From NCBI RefSeq assembly GCF_016097555.1, contig NC_054699.1, positions 4,211,358-4,275,357 of the forward strand: DNA of 64,000 nucleotides, read 5' to 3'. The notes beneath the pieces are model-generated. The model did no database searches and was not told the DNA's origin. It worked only from the letters and a program-made list of their open reading frames with translations. Below are positions 20,888-32,472 of this stretch, in pieces (the stretch's first letter is position 1; every line of letters starts with the position of its first letter). The DNA is from Gigantopelta aegis. Lineage: Eukaryota; Mollusca; Gastropoda; Neomphalida; Peltospiridae. A program made the position numbers and the translations under genes.

Positions 20888-23800
20888 ATGGCTGCAGCGA
20901 AGCTTCCTGCACATGTTTTAGATGTTGTTTGCTCATATTTAGACACCGCCGACCTAAAGAATTGTGCTCTTGTGTGTAAAAGCTGGTACCACTTTCTAAA
21001 CGATGAGAATAATGACGCTTGGCGATACCACTGCATGAAGAAACTGGCAGAAGAAGCCCTCAAAACTGACATTTTAATCAATGTGCCAACTTACAAAGCC
21101 AAGTTACGGGCCTTCTACCATGCGTGGAACCAGAACGATTGTTCGAGCAATATGTACGTCAAGTCGGACGGATTCACGATTCATCGAATGCCCGTGGCGC
21201 GAAGCACGGACGGTGTGAGAGGGAAAATTGGTTTTAGGACTGGACGACATTGCTGGGAAGTGTGGTGGGAGGGTTCGCTTGGGACCGTGGCAGTTGTGGG
21301 CCTCGCTGGCAAAACTATGCCTGTTCAGTGTCAAGGCTACCTCGCCTTGATCGGCAATGATGATAACAGCTGGGGGTGGAATCTTGTAGACAATCATTTA
21401 ATACACAATGGCGATATTCAGGCAAATTATCCACAGCTGAACAATGTTCCTGAGTACCAGGTAATACGATTAAATATGAAAAAGATGGTCACTGCACCCA
21501 AAAACTAGCTTGAGTCTAACTCTAGCCCTCTCTTTGTTGATATGCTGCAGGGGAGGGCTAGACAGAACTGTGTGTAATACTCTGGCAATTGTCGACGACC
21601 AAATGGTAGGCAGCTACTGTGTGTCTCAAATACACATTTGTTTCCTAAATCTGATGTTTGATTATTTTTGAGTCCAGTCATGACATTAAACTGAATCCAT
21701 GACGTTTCGCCCCCCCCCCCCCCCCCCCAGCCACTTCGCCCCTGGTCAGTTCGCCCCCAGTTTGACCTGTTCGCCCCAAGACGATTCGCCCCCAACTGTT
21801 TGCCTGTTCGCCCACAAATATTTGTCAGTTCACCCCCAATTACCTTTAAACAATTATTGTACTGTTTCTTTAGAGGATGTTAAAGTGTGTTCGTGTGTGT
21901 GAGTTGTGTGTGTTTCTTTTCTTAGAGGGGAGGGATTGTTGTCCTTCCTACAATTTGGACTGATCATGAATCACGAGAATAAGGGGTTATATTTTTTTCA
22001 GATGTAATTAAACGTAGGGTCCTGACATTTTTTCACAAATTCACAAACCACATAATCAACATTTATTAAAACATCCATTCCTGCCAGATATGATGTGTTT
22101 TAAGAAGAAAGAAATAAAACAATGGTTAATCAACATTTATTAAAACATCCATTCCTGCCAGATATGATCTGTTTTAAGAAGAAAGAAATAAAACAATGGT
22201 TAATCAGCTACATAACCTTGATGCTGATTATGCATATTCGGCTAACACCTAAGAGGGCTTTGAACAGCAATTCGATATGGCCTCTTCTGGTGAGCATTAT
22301 TCTAACTGAGGGATTATTACGGGGGTTCATTTGGCCACAAATTAGTAACCATGAACATCAAAAAAGATGATAATCTTCAAAAAACACTATGACTGATTAC
22401 AGTTAACAGGTTAACATGTGATAATGGCCATAAAAGCACGTACGACCAGCCTAGCCTGGCCTGTCATGGACGGAGGAGCCAGCCAAGGCCGGCTCTTGTG
22501 CCCATGACAGGCGTGCGCTACATCAGCTTGTTCTGAATGTGCACGTAAAACCCTATGACCTGACCTGACCTGCCTAGCCAGGCATTCGTATTCAACACAA
22601 AACAAACACGTATGGATATATCAGAACAGAACTTTATTACACTCAGGCCGTTCCATGACCAATATAAAAACTTCATGACTTTCCAGGCCAGGAACATGAC
22701 CTGAAATGACTGGGGGCGAACTGGTACCTTTGTAGGGGCGAACTGGTTATGCATGTGGGGGCGAACTGACATCCTATTTGGGGGCGAACAGACCTGGGGG
22801 CGAACTGGCTGGGGGGGTGAAACATCTGGTACCCATTAAACTTACATGTTGTTAACCAGTACCAATTTCAACAGTAACCAGTGTGTTACGTGGGCACACA
22901 CTTTGCTCTATGCAAACCACAAGAAAGTACTCTACCAGGGATTCTAGAAGTTTTACAAAATCCACTAGCCATGGGATCAATGATTTTAAGTTTTTTACTA
23001 GCCATGATTAAAAATGCACTAGCCCTACTTTACTTAATACAATTTTACTAATAGTAATAATCAGATATGTTACCTAAAGTGGGATATAGCGATTAAAAAC
23101 ACTAAGATTGGGGTAGGGTTGGGGGCAGGATATTCATATTTACAAAATAAGACTTAAATGCATCATTTGACAACTTTTTTTCACTAGCCGTCTGGCATGG
23201 CAATAGTAATTATTTACTAGCTCAACATTGAATATCACTAGCCATGGGAGTGGGGCTACCATAATCTAGAAACCCTGTCTGGCATGGCAATAGTAGTTAT
23301 TCACTAGCCATGGGAGTGGGGCTACCATAATGTAGAAGCCCCGTCTATGCCACCATAAGAAAGTACAGCGCAGGTTCGAGGTATCCGGTTTCTTCGGGTA
23401 GCGCTGGTACTGGTTAACAACATGCAAATTTATTCGACATGACTGGACTTAATAATAACAGGCCCTAGTCTTGCCAGCAAAATCAGTGGGGTTTTTTCAC
23501 TGAAAGTCTGTCAAGTCACCAAGGTATTAGCAAGAGTGAAAAGTCAAAGTTACCGTAATATTCTGGACATATTCCAATTTCAAAAACAAAATCACACAGC
23601 AGACGTCAAGACGCCAACTTGTTTAGTGTCATAGTTCACCTGGCACCCTGTCGCTGTATGTCCAAACAGTGTTTTTACTTCGGTGCCAGATTGTATCTTC
23701 GAGTAATCGTAAACTGACCTATTAACAGGAAATGTTTTTGTGCATGCACACTGTACTGTATGATTGATTTGATGAAATAATATTTTACCTTGTTCAATTT

Positions 23801-26800
23801 ATTGTCAAAATCAACCAACAAATGTTAATACTCATGCCAGTTTCTGTTGTGAAAAATTAAATACATGTGGTAGCAGGGCATAACATTTGATTTTTTCAGA
23901 CAAACGATATGTCGTTCGTGTGGTTTTAGTGTTTGCACGAACAATTTTCTCCAGTGGTTCAAATACAAATGAAAAGGTTAACCGGCAACGGTAATCAAAT
24001 GAGAATCTAAGATGGGCGATTTTCGTAGCTTTTCTCCAAATTCTTATCATAAATACTAAATTATTATTATTATTTGGTAATCTGGGACTAACTTGAAAGC
24101 TGCCATTTACGTTTCAGCAAACTACCCCATCGGTTCTGTTGCAGGGGAGTAGTTGTTGGCACCAAACAATAGTCTGAATGAAACGGGGATTTCCCGGAAG
24201 CTTTGAGTTTCCGGGTCTGAACGGAAAGACCAGAAGTTCTGCGAATCCTTGATCGATCCAATCGATGCTGCAACTCATTGTTTCATCATGTTCTAATTTC
24301 CACTTCGTTATTTTAAAGTCCCTTATTAAACATACAATTTTCTTCGCTGTGTATGTCATTTTAATAAATTTATTTAGCAATAGTTGTACTTGTTTTCATT
24401 ACAATACATCTTTCAGAATTAATGCATATATTTCAACGTAACCACACAGGTGTCAAAAAGTAAATAAATATACAGAACTTCACATACGTTTTTTTCGCTT
24501 CCTATTTATTGCAAGAGTTTATTGTGCGCAAGAATATTTACCACAAGACTTTACATATGTTGCCATTCTCGTTTGTATTAACTGCGAAATCATCGGAAAA
24601 ACCGCTTTAATTTCCAAACCGCGTATTGTTTTTCGCACATAGCGAAATGATCAAAGGGAAAGTGCGACTGTTACTAAATGTTATTGACACTTCTAATGAC
24701 AGTGCCGACTTTGTAATTGACCGCGATGTCGAGTTCAAACGGATACATTTTTTTCTTTCTCACACCTGCAATGCTAGGACCGTTCTCTTATTATTATATT
24801 CCAAAAATAGTTATATTAGCCAAAACACGTCGGTTTACATTTTCTGACGAGCGATTATAGTTTTTGCACGAATGATCCGTCGTTCGTGTCGATATTAGTT
24901 TTACATAGCCGACAGATGAACGACAAAACCCATAAACCAGGCTATTGTTTTCCTAGTGATGCGTGTCGTGCTCTGTGCTGTGACCAGTCAAGTGTTGTTA
25001 ATCTTTGGCCACATTCATTTCAGTAATACAAGAAAATACTAATTAATTTACTTTAATTTTAACATACATGTAACGGCACTTTATCAACTACTTAATAATA
25101 TTATTATTATTTTTTAAACATACTACTGTTTTGTTTAAATTTTATTACAGAAAGTAGTATTTTATATTGAAATATTAACATTAGAAGCGTGTGGGGAAAA
25201 AAACTTACTTTTTTCAATTGAATGTAGAATCTGGCGAAACGTTATGAAATGTACTGATACATGTTCACTTCATCTATTTTTATCAAACTTCTCCTCTTTC
25301 TTCTGGGAAGGGAGAAGTCACTTCTCCTACTTTTTCAGTTCTAGATTAGGGCCTGTGATAATCAATTTGGTTATGGACGATTGCCGAAGTATTACACACA
25401 GTCCTATCTAGTAGTTCTCCCCTACAACATATCAATATGGGAAGAGCTAGAGGCGACTCAAGCTACCAAAAACCAGCTTGTTCACTACCGACTTACCACA
25501 GTCGTTGGTGTCAGAATGTCTGAATGATATAGAAAGTAAAATCTAGTGTTACTAACAAGTGATTTAGTTTGAGTAGTTTGACCTCTATTTGGATATTTTA
25601 AAATTAATTTTAATTTTTTAAATTATATCTTAGCATGTGAATTTATGTTGTATTAATATGGTAATAGTAATATGTTATATCTTAAAGGGACATACCCTAG
25701 TTTTTAAACACTAAGGCATATTTTTGACTATTAGAGCCGTTTTTGATAAATGAAATCACACTTTACTTAGAAAGAAAGAAGTGTTTTATTTAACGACGCA
25801 CTCAACACATTTTATTTACGGTTATATGGCGTCAGACATATGGTTCAGGACCACACAGATTTTGAGAGGAAACCCGCTGTCGCCACTACATGGGCTACTC
25901 TTCCGATTGGCAGCAACGGATCTTTTATTTGCGCTTCCCACAGGCAGGATAGCACAAACCATGGCCTTTGTTGAACCAGTTATGGATCACTGGTCGGTGC
26001 AAGTGGTTTACACCTACCCACTGAGCCTCGCAGAGCACTCACTCAGGGTTTGGAGTCGGTATCTGGATTAAAAATTCCATGCCTCGACTGGGATCCGAAC
26101 CCAGTACCTACCAGCCTGTAGACCGATGGCCTGCCACGACGCCACCGAGACCGGTCACTTTACTTAGATTCTATGGTTTAGATTATCAATTTCCATACAT
26201 TGGAAGTGTTTTGGTCATCCTGGTGTTTTCAATATCACAACATGCATTTCTTATATTTTTAAAAACGCACGTGCGTCTGAGAAGTAACAGTTATAGAGTC
26301 AAGTTTTAGTCTATTTCCGAGGGTATTTCACCATTTCAAAGTCACAGACTCATGTTTCACTCAATTGTAACTTTATTCAAATGTGTTACAGGTTTGTAGA
26401 TTAACTAAACTTAGTTTTAATTTCCATGAGTCCCTTTAAATGGCTCCTCATAATCTTAAGTTAGGGGAGAAATGAATAACTTCCCAAATTTTTATGTCGA
26501 AGTTTGCAATGGTTCAATGCACCAGCAGTTTCTTTAAAATCTATATACATGTACCATATCACCTTTAAGCTCTCATGTATCAAACCAAGTAACATCCAGC
26601 TGGGTCAACGTTTAAAATCTATATACATGTACCATATCACCTTTAAGCTTTCATGTATTAAACTAAGTAACATCCAGCTGGGTCAACGTTTAAAATCTAT
26701 ATACATGTACCATATCACCGTTAAGCTCTCATGTATTAAACCAAGTAACATCCAGCTGGGTCAACGTTTAAAATCTATATACATGTACCATATCACCGTT

Positions 26801-29800
26801 AAGCTCTCATGTATCAAACCAAGTAACATCCAGCTGGGTCAACGTTTAAAATCTATATACATGTACCATATCACCGTTAAGCTCTCATGTATCAAACCAA
26901 GTAACATCCAGCTGGGTCAACGTTTAAAATCTATATACATGTACCATATCACCGTTAAGCTCTCATGTATCAAACCAAGTAACATCCAGCTGGGTCAACG
27001 TTTAAAATCTATATACATGTACCATATCACCGTTAAGCTCTCATGTATTAAACCAAGTAACATCCAGCTGGGTCAATGTTTAAAATCTATATACATGTAC
27101 CATATCACCGTTAAGCTCTCATGTATTAAACTAAGTAACATCCAGCTGGGTCAACGTTTAAAATCTATATACATGTACCATATCACCGTTAAGCTCTCAT
27201 GTATTAAACCAAGTAACATCCAGCTGGGTCAACGTTTAAAATCTATATACATGTACCATATCACCTTTAATCTCTCATGTATCAAACCAAGTAACATCCA
27301 GCTGGGTCAACGTTTAAAATCTATATACATGTACCATATCACCGTTAAGCTCTCATGTATCAAACCAAGTAACATCCAGCTGGGTCAACGTTTAAAATCT
27401 ATATACATGTACCATATCACCTTTAAGCTCTCATGTATTAAACCAAGTAACATCCAGCTGGGTCAACGTTTAAAATCTATATACATGTACCATATCACCT
27501 TTAAGCTCTCATGTATTAAACCAAGTAACATCCAGCTGGGTCAACGTTTAAAATCTATATACATGTACCATATCACCTTTAAGCTCTCATGTATTAAACC
27601 AAGTAACATCCAGCTGGGTCAACGTTTAAAATCTATATACATGTACCATATCACCTTTAAGCTCTCATGTATTAAACCAAGTAACATCCAGCTGGGTCAA
27701 GGTTTAAAATCTATATACATGTACCATATATCACCGTTAAGCTCTCATGTATTAAACCAAGTAACATCCAGCTGGGTCAACGTTTAAAATCTATATACAT
27801 GTACCATATCACCGTTAAGCTCTCATGTATTAAAGCAAGTAACATCCAGCTGGGTCAATGTTTAAAATCTATATACATGTACCATATCACCGTTAAGCTC
27901 TGATGTATCAAACCAAGTAACATCCAGCTGGGTCAACGTTTAAAATCTATATACATGTACCATATCACCGTTAAGCTCTCATGTATTAAACCAAGTAACA
28001 TCCAGCTGGGTCAACGTTTAAAATCTATATACATGTACCATATCACCGTTAAGCTCTCATGTATTAAACCAAGTAACATCCAGCTGGGTCAACGTTTAAA
28101 ATCTATATACATGTACCATATCACCGTTAAGCTCTCATGTATTAAACCAAGTAACATCCAGCTGGGTCAACGTTTAAAATCTATATACATGTACCATATC
28201 ACCTTTAAGCTCTCATGTATTAAACCAAGTAACATCCAGCTGGGTCAACGTTTAAAATCTATATACATGTACCATATCACCTTTAAGCTCTCATGTATTA
28301 AACCAAGTAACATCCAGCTGGGTCAAGGTTTAAAATCTATATACATGTACCATATATCACCGTTAAGCTCTCATGTATTAAACCAAGTAACATCCAGCTG
28401 GGTCAACGTTTAAAATCTATATACATGTACCATATCACCGTTAAGCTCTCATGTATTAAACCAAGTAACATCCAGCTGGGTCAATGTTTAAAATCTATAT
28501 ACATGTACCATATCACCGTTAAGCTCTCATGTATCAAACCAAGTAACATCCAGCTGGGTCAACGTTTAAAATCTATATACATGTACCATATCACCGTTAA
28601 GCTCTCATGTATTAAACCAAGTAACATCCAGCTGGGTCAACGTTTAAAATCTATATACATGTACCATATCACCGTTAAGCTCTCATGTATTAAACCAAGT
28701 AACATCCAGCTGGGTCAACGTTTAAAATCTATATACATGTACCATATCACCGTTAAGCTCTCATGTATCAAACCAAGTAACATCCAGCTGGGTCAACGTT
28801 TAAAATCTATATACATGTACCATATCACCGTTAAGCTCTCATGTATCAAACCAAGTAACATCCAGCTGGGTCAACGTTTAAAATCTATATACATGTACCA
28901 TATCACCTTTAAGCTTTCATATATTGAATGTTTTAAGTTGTAAATATAGGTAGTATATAACAAGTAACATCCAGCTGGGTGAACGTTCGAGATGCACCCA
29001 TTGTTTGATAGAGCAGTTAATACTACAAGTCCTGTGATTGGTGATATATGGCATCAGACATATGGTTAAGGACCACTCAGATATTGAGAGGGGAAACCCG
29101 CTGTCGCCACTTCATGGGCTACTCTTTTCGATTAGCAACAAGTGATCTTTTATATACACCATCCCACAGGCAGGATAGTACATACCACAGCCTTTGTTAC
29201 ACCAATTGTGAAGCACTGGCTGGAATGAGAAATAGCCCAATGGGTCCACCGACGGGGATTGATCCCAGACTGACCGCACATCAAGTGAACACTTTACCAC
29301 TGGGCTATATCCCGCCCCATTATGGCTTTCCTGCATGCTATGCTCATATGTCATTTGCTACTCTTGCCTGGAAGTTTGTTTCGTGTAACAACACCACTAG
29401 AGCACATTGACTTATTAATTATTGGCCTTTGAATGTCAAACATTTGGTCATTTTTACATAGTCATAGAGAGAAAACCCACTACATTTTTCCATTAATAGC
29501 AAGGGATCTTTTATATGCACCATCCCACAGATAGGATAGCACATACCACAGCCTTTGATATATCATTTGTGGTGCACTAGCTGGAATGAGAAATAGCTCA
29601 ATGGGCCCACCGATGGGGATCAGTCCCAGACCAACCACGCATCAGTTTTGCTGGAATGCTACTCTCACTTCTGATTGGGGTTTGGCAGGTCTGAAAATCA
29701 TAAAACATTATAAAATAATTAAATATTTACGTTGATCAGCGATGTTAATTTTAAATATTGACAGATATTTCCGATTCTTTTTTTCAGACTGGAGAAAGAA

Positions 29801-31479
29801 TACGAGTCATTTTAGACTGTGATGACAACACGTTAGCTTTTGAAAAAAATTACGAATTTTTAGGTAAGTGCACGTACATACATCTTCTGAGGTAGTAAGT
29901 ACAATACCATTAATACTTCAGTATTCTTAGCCAAACAGAATAAATTACAGGTGTGTGTGCGTTCAGGAAATCATGCAAGGGATGAGGTCTAGACTGTGGG
30001 GAGCAAAGCTTTTAAGGGTTTCAAGTGATACTGTTTTGGAAAATATATTAAAAAAAGAAAATTTGCTTTGAGCAGGGTTTATTTCCCCCTCCCCCCAAAT
30101 CCCCCCTCTACACATGGTCTGAACTAAGTAACCATTATATATATGCAAATTATTAAGTTTTTTTACATGGATTTTAAGTCTGTATTATCGTTTAAACCAT
30201 GTTAAAATCTCCATAATCTTCGATTAGCAGCAAGGGATCTTATATGTACCATCCCACAGGCAGGATAGTACATACCACAGCCTTTGTTACACCAGTTGTG
30301 GAGCACTGGCTGGAATGAGAAATAGCCCAATGGGTCCACCAAGAGGGATAGATCCGAGATCGATTGCATGTAAAATAATTCAGATGAATATGTAGAAAGT
30401 ACATAATGGTGGCTTACTAATAATATTATCAAAAGTACATTTATTAATGTTTGTTTTAAAAATACAAACATTATACTGTCACCTACACGTACATGTTCAT
30501 AATAATTGTACCTTCTACTCTAGTAAAACATTTTAAATTTTATTGCAAAATATATTGAGAATAATCGACAATCTAATTCTGAACATATGCGTCACAATTT
30601 TGCACACAATGCTCACAAATAATTCTTTGCTGTCAGTCGGAAAGAAAAAAAGGCCGAAGTCTGTATATGTCCATATAGAAGCAGAAAGCTAAACACTTTG
30701 GAATATTCAGCAAGAAAATGTGACATTTTTTTGGTACATTCTAATTTTGACAATCATGACGGATTTTTGTGAAATTGATTGAAAACCACTATTTAAGCCC
30801 ACTCACAGCACGCTACAATTTTGATATTTTTGAATTACTAGTCATTATGCAAAAGCCCTGTTGGTAGGCCCATTGGGTTATTTCTTGTTCTAGCCAGTGC
30901 ACCATGAGTGGTTGTGGTATGTGCTATCCTGTCTGTGGGATGGTGCTTATAAAAGATCCCTTGCTACTAATGGGAAAAATTTCCAATAGCCAATGATTAA
31001 TAAATCAATGTGCTCCAGTGGTGTCGTTAAACAAAATAAACTTATTTTTATGTGAAAGATAATATGTCTGATCAACAATGTTACACTTATGTATCTTAAA
31101 TGAAGGTTAGAAAGCAAAATATAACACTTGTATACATCTGTGATAATGGTTCTGTATGTTTAAAAAACAACAAAAAGATAATATGTCTGATCAACAATGT
31201 TACACTTATTTATCTTAAATGAAGGTTAGAAAGCAAAATATAACACTTGTATACATCTGTGATAATGGTTCTGTATGTTTAAAAACAACAAAAAACTTTC
31301 TTCAAAGAAAGAAAAGGAGACGTATTATTATTAGTGTATAATAATGAATGTTTTTAATTCTATTTTCAGGTGTAGCGTTCCGTGGTTTGCCTGATATCCA
31401 TTTGTTTCCGAGCGTATCGGCAGTGTATGGCAACACTGAAGTGTGTATGGTGTATCTTGGGCCCCCGTTAGATGGATGA
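20888..31479 (+). CDS. FBXO45: F-box/SPRY domain-containing protein 1, FBXO45/Fsn orthologue
   Basis: FBXO45 is the substrate adaptor of a PAM/Highwire (MYCBP2)-SKP1 ubiquitin ligase that controls synapse and axon biology. The coding exons are 20888-21460, 29788-29863 and 31370-31479, with borders CAG|GTAATA, TTTTCAG|ACT, TTAG|GTAAGT and TTTCAG|GTG. All phases fit and the spliced frame is 252 residues, close to insect Fsn (about 255). The F-box spans residues 6-50 ([20 protein letters not shown]), followed by [20 protein letters not shown]. The SPRY domain spans about 80-250, with [35 protein letters not shown] and the C-terminal PLDG. The chosen ATG (CATGGCTGCAGCG) gives the usual short N-terminus. 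An in-frame ATG at 20780, in the LTR remnant, would add 36 residues. Intron 1 is 8.3 kb and full of repeats; intron 2 is 1.5 kb. No break is seen. Confidence 0.96.
21704..22826. mobile_element. Element bounded by inverted clusters of a TTCGCCCC motif
   Basis: The left side begins GTTTCGCCCCCC...CAGCCA and carries several TTCGCCCC/GTTCGCCC words to about 21840 (CACTTCGCCCC, CAGTTCGCCCCC, CTGTTCGCCC). The right side (about 22710-22826) carries the complement (GGGGGCGAACTG, five copies) and ends TGGCTGGGGGGGTGAAAC, inverted to the left end. Multiple subterminal motifs between terminal inverted repeats are typical of DNA transposons whose transposase binds repeated sites. No transposase was found inside. 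Confidence 0.65.
22054..22201. repeat. Tandem duplication of a 74-bp unit
   Basis: AATCAACATTTATTAAAACA begins at 22054 and again at 22128, with one or two differences (GATGTG/GATCTG) across the unit. Confidence 0.85.
22940..23345. repeat. Degenerate repeat with ACTAGCCATGGGAGTGGGG words
   Basis: CACTAGCCATGGGA recurs near 22964, 23238 and 23303, and CTGGCATGGCAATAGTA near 23190 and 23279. This gives imperfect tandem units of about 90 bp inside the larger intron element. Confidence 0.55.
25682..26439. mobile_element. TTAA-flanked MITE interrupted by a SINE
   Basis: The ends read TTAAAGGGACATACCCTAGT and the inverted TCCCTTTAA at 26433-26439. The inner arms share TAGTTTTTAAAC-like words with opposite orientation. 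The TTAA borders suggest a piggyBac-type target site. A complete SINE with its own target duplication sits inside (25772-26155). Related ends occur at 40258-40651 and 54078-54467. Confidence 0.65.
25772..26155 (-). mobile_element. Full-length tRNA-derived SINE, 384 bp
   Basis: The tRNA-like head is at the high end on the minus strand: ACCGGTCTCGGTGGCGTCGT and the B-box TGGGTTCGGATCCCAG. The tail at the low end reads, on the minus strand, TCGTTAAATAAAACAC and then TTTC repeats. CACTTTACTTAGA occurs at 25759-25771 and 26156-26168 as a 13-bp target duplication. It is the same family as 62108-62500. Confidence 0.92.
26533..28920 (+). repeat. Minisatellite, 78-bp unit, about 30 copies, in FBXO45 intron 1
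   Basis: The unit begins TTTAAAATCTATATACATGT and ends CATCCAGCTGGGTCAACG. Because 78 is a multiple of three and the units lack a stop in one frame, open frames of 427, 152 and 172 codons (repeating [20 protein letters not shown]) run through the array. Two units carry a 2-bp insertion (CCATATATCACC) that ends those frames. Units vary mainly at ACCGTT/ACCTTT and TATTAAA/TATCAAA. There is no start, splice or domain evidence for translation. Confidence 0.96.
29041..29318 (-). mobile_element. SINE, near full length
   Basis: Read on the minus strand it starts GGGGCGGGATATAGCCCAGT with a degenerate A-box, then TGGGATCAATCCCCG as B-box, and the core AGCCAGTGCTTCACAATTGG. It ends in the GCGACAGCGGGTTTCC and ATATGTCTGATGCC part. 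Confidence 0.85.
29372..29648 (-). mobile_element. SINE
   Basis: The tail end is at 29372-29405 (minus strand AGTGGTGTTGTTACACGAAA), with the core and GGCCCATTGAGCTATTTC toward 29600 and a B-box remnant at 29617-29630. The tRNA head is incomplete. It lies 140 bp before FBXO45 exon 2. Confidence 0.8.
30222..30370 (-). mobile_element. SINE fragment in FBXO45 intron 2
   Basis: The core and B-box end of a SINE (CAGTGCTCCACAACTGGTGT, CTATCCTGCCTGTGGGATGG on the minus strand); both ends are missing. Confidence 0.75.
30862..31046 (+). mobile_element. SINE 3' half in FBXO45 intron 2
   Basis: From TTGGTAGGCCCATTGGGTTA through ATAAAAGATCCCTTGCTACT to the end GTGGTGTCGTTAAACAAAAT. Confidence 0.85.
31056..31290. 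repeat. Tandem duplication of a unit of about 117 bp
   Basis: AAAGATAATATGTCTGATCA begins near 31056 and again near 31173; the two copies are almost identical through GGTTCTGTATGTTT. It lies 80 bp before FBXO45 exon 3. Confidence 0.88.
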
Positions 31480-31650
31480 CAGTGACATTCAGTCTACATC
31501 GGTCTCTTAAAGCCAGTATCTCATCATCTTCATCATGTAGATTCTGTTACTAATACAAGACTACAAACTTCAAAAGTATACAGTTTTAACAGAGTCATAC
31601 AGCACTCGCAATTTGACATTGGCAGTGCTGCTACAAAAGCAGTTACAACA

Positions 31651-31980
31651 CCAGGGCGCATATTTTCGAAGGTAACCTTAGGTGCATAACGTAGTTATGC
31701 AGAAAGATGATCGCTTCATAACACAGGCCCTGACTAGGGATTTTCGAAGCTATCCTAGCACTACGACATCATCGTAAAACCATTGTAAGATATAACATCA
31801 CTATGGCATGTGCTGTAGTGACGTCATGGCCTAAGATGGCTTTGTGATTTTGTAACGCTAAGATACCTTTGAAAATCCCTAGCCAGGGCCCGTTTTATGA
31901 AGCGATCATCTTTCTGCATAACTATGTTACATACACATAAGGTTACCTTAGTGTTAAGATTGCTGCGTGGAACACGGCTC
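31651..31980. mobile_element. Fold-back MITE downstream of FBXO45
   Basis: Arms of about 90 bp are inverted: AAGGTAACCTTAGGTGCATA, GCAGAAAGATGATCGCTTCA and AGGGATTTTCGAAG on the left match GAAAATCCCTAGCC, TGAAGCGATCATCTTTCTGC and AAGGTTACCTTAG on the right. It probably lies in the FBXO45 3' UTR or just beyond. Confidence 0.75.
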
Positions 31981-32131
31981 AGGCCCGTAGGAATAACATG
32001 TCAAGTGAGTGGTGGGGTGGACACAAGTACATTTTAAATATTTCAATTATTTAGTAAGACAAAAGATTAAATGTTTAAGGGCTGAAATGTGGAACGCTCA
32101 AACCTTTCCCTCCTGGCTGTTATAGACCAGG

Positions 32132-32363
32132 GGCCTAATTCACAAAGGTCTCTTAGGCTGTGCTAGACAACAAAGCATCCTCTTTGAAAGTCTTTTAGCA
32201 TTGCACTGCGACATTGCAAAGTTGCGAGAGTTTAGTGAATTAGGTCCCAGGGGCCTAATTCACAAAGGTCTCTTAGGCTCTGCTAGACAACAAAGCATCC
32301 TCTAGTCTTAGCATTGCACTGCGAGATCGCAAAGTTGCGAGAGTTTAGTGAATTAGACCCCTG
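32132..32363. mobile_element. Two adjacent copies of a 115-bp MITE
   Basis: Copies 32132-32248 and 32249-32363 both start GGGGCCTAATTCACAAAGGT and end with the inverted AGTGAATTAG word. A third copy is at 36124-36243 and a degenerate half at 34930-35005. The side-by-side arrangement suggests tandem duplication or insertion at a neighbour's end. Confidence 0.8.
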
Positions 32364-32472
32364 GGTCCCGTTTTAGGAAGCGATCGTAGCGCTAAAATCA
32401 CCTTGAATATATAACTAACCTAAGCTTTTATGGAGATCTCAACACTAAGATCGCTTCGTAAAATGGGGCCCT
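32364..32472. mobile_element. MITE with GGGTCCCGTTTTAGGAAGCGATC ends (short form)
   Basis: The start GTCCCGTTTTAGGAAGCGAT and the end GATCGCTTCGTAAAATGGGG are inverted. The same GAAGCGATC word occurs in the fold-back element at 31651-31980 and near 38085, so these are related families. It lies directly after the two 115-bp MITEs. Confidence 0.65.

Larger units (their letters stand above)
21506..25465. mobile_element. DNA-transposon-like element of about 4 kb with about 95-bp TIRs, in FBXO45 intron 1
   Basis: TAGCTTGAGTC at 21506 is followed by a stretch with TTGATATGCTGCAGGGGAGG and ACTGTGTGTAATACT. The reverse complement, about 80% similar by eye, lies at 25370-25465 (AGTATTACACACAGT, ACATATCAATATGG, GACTCAAGCTA). 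Between the arms no transposase was recognised. Frames such as 24114-24380 have no known motif, so it is probably non-autonomous or decayed. A second element (21704-22826) is nested inside. Confidence 0.6.

Noticed and set aside
24114-24380. 88-codon minus-strand frame ([20 protein letters not shown]) as a possible exon
   Set aside because: No splice context, no recognised family, and it lies inside a transposon-like block of the FBXO45 intron. Left unassigned.
26504-28943. Open frames of 427, 152 and 172 codons
   Set aside because: They are the 78-bp minisatellite read in one frame. The repeat length is a multiple of three, there is no domain, and a 2-bp insertion in two units ends the frame.
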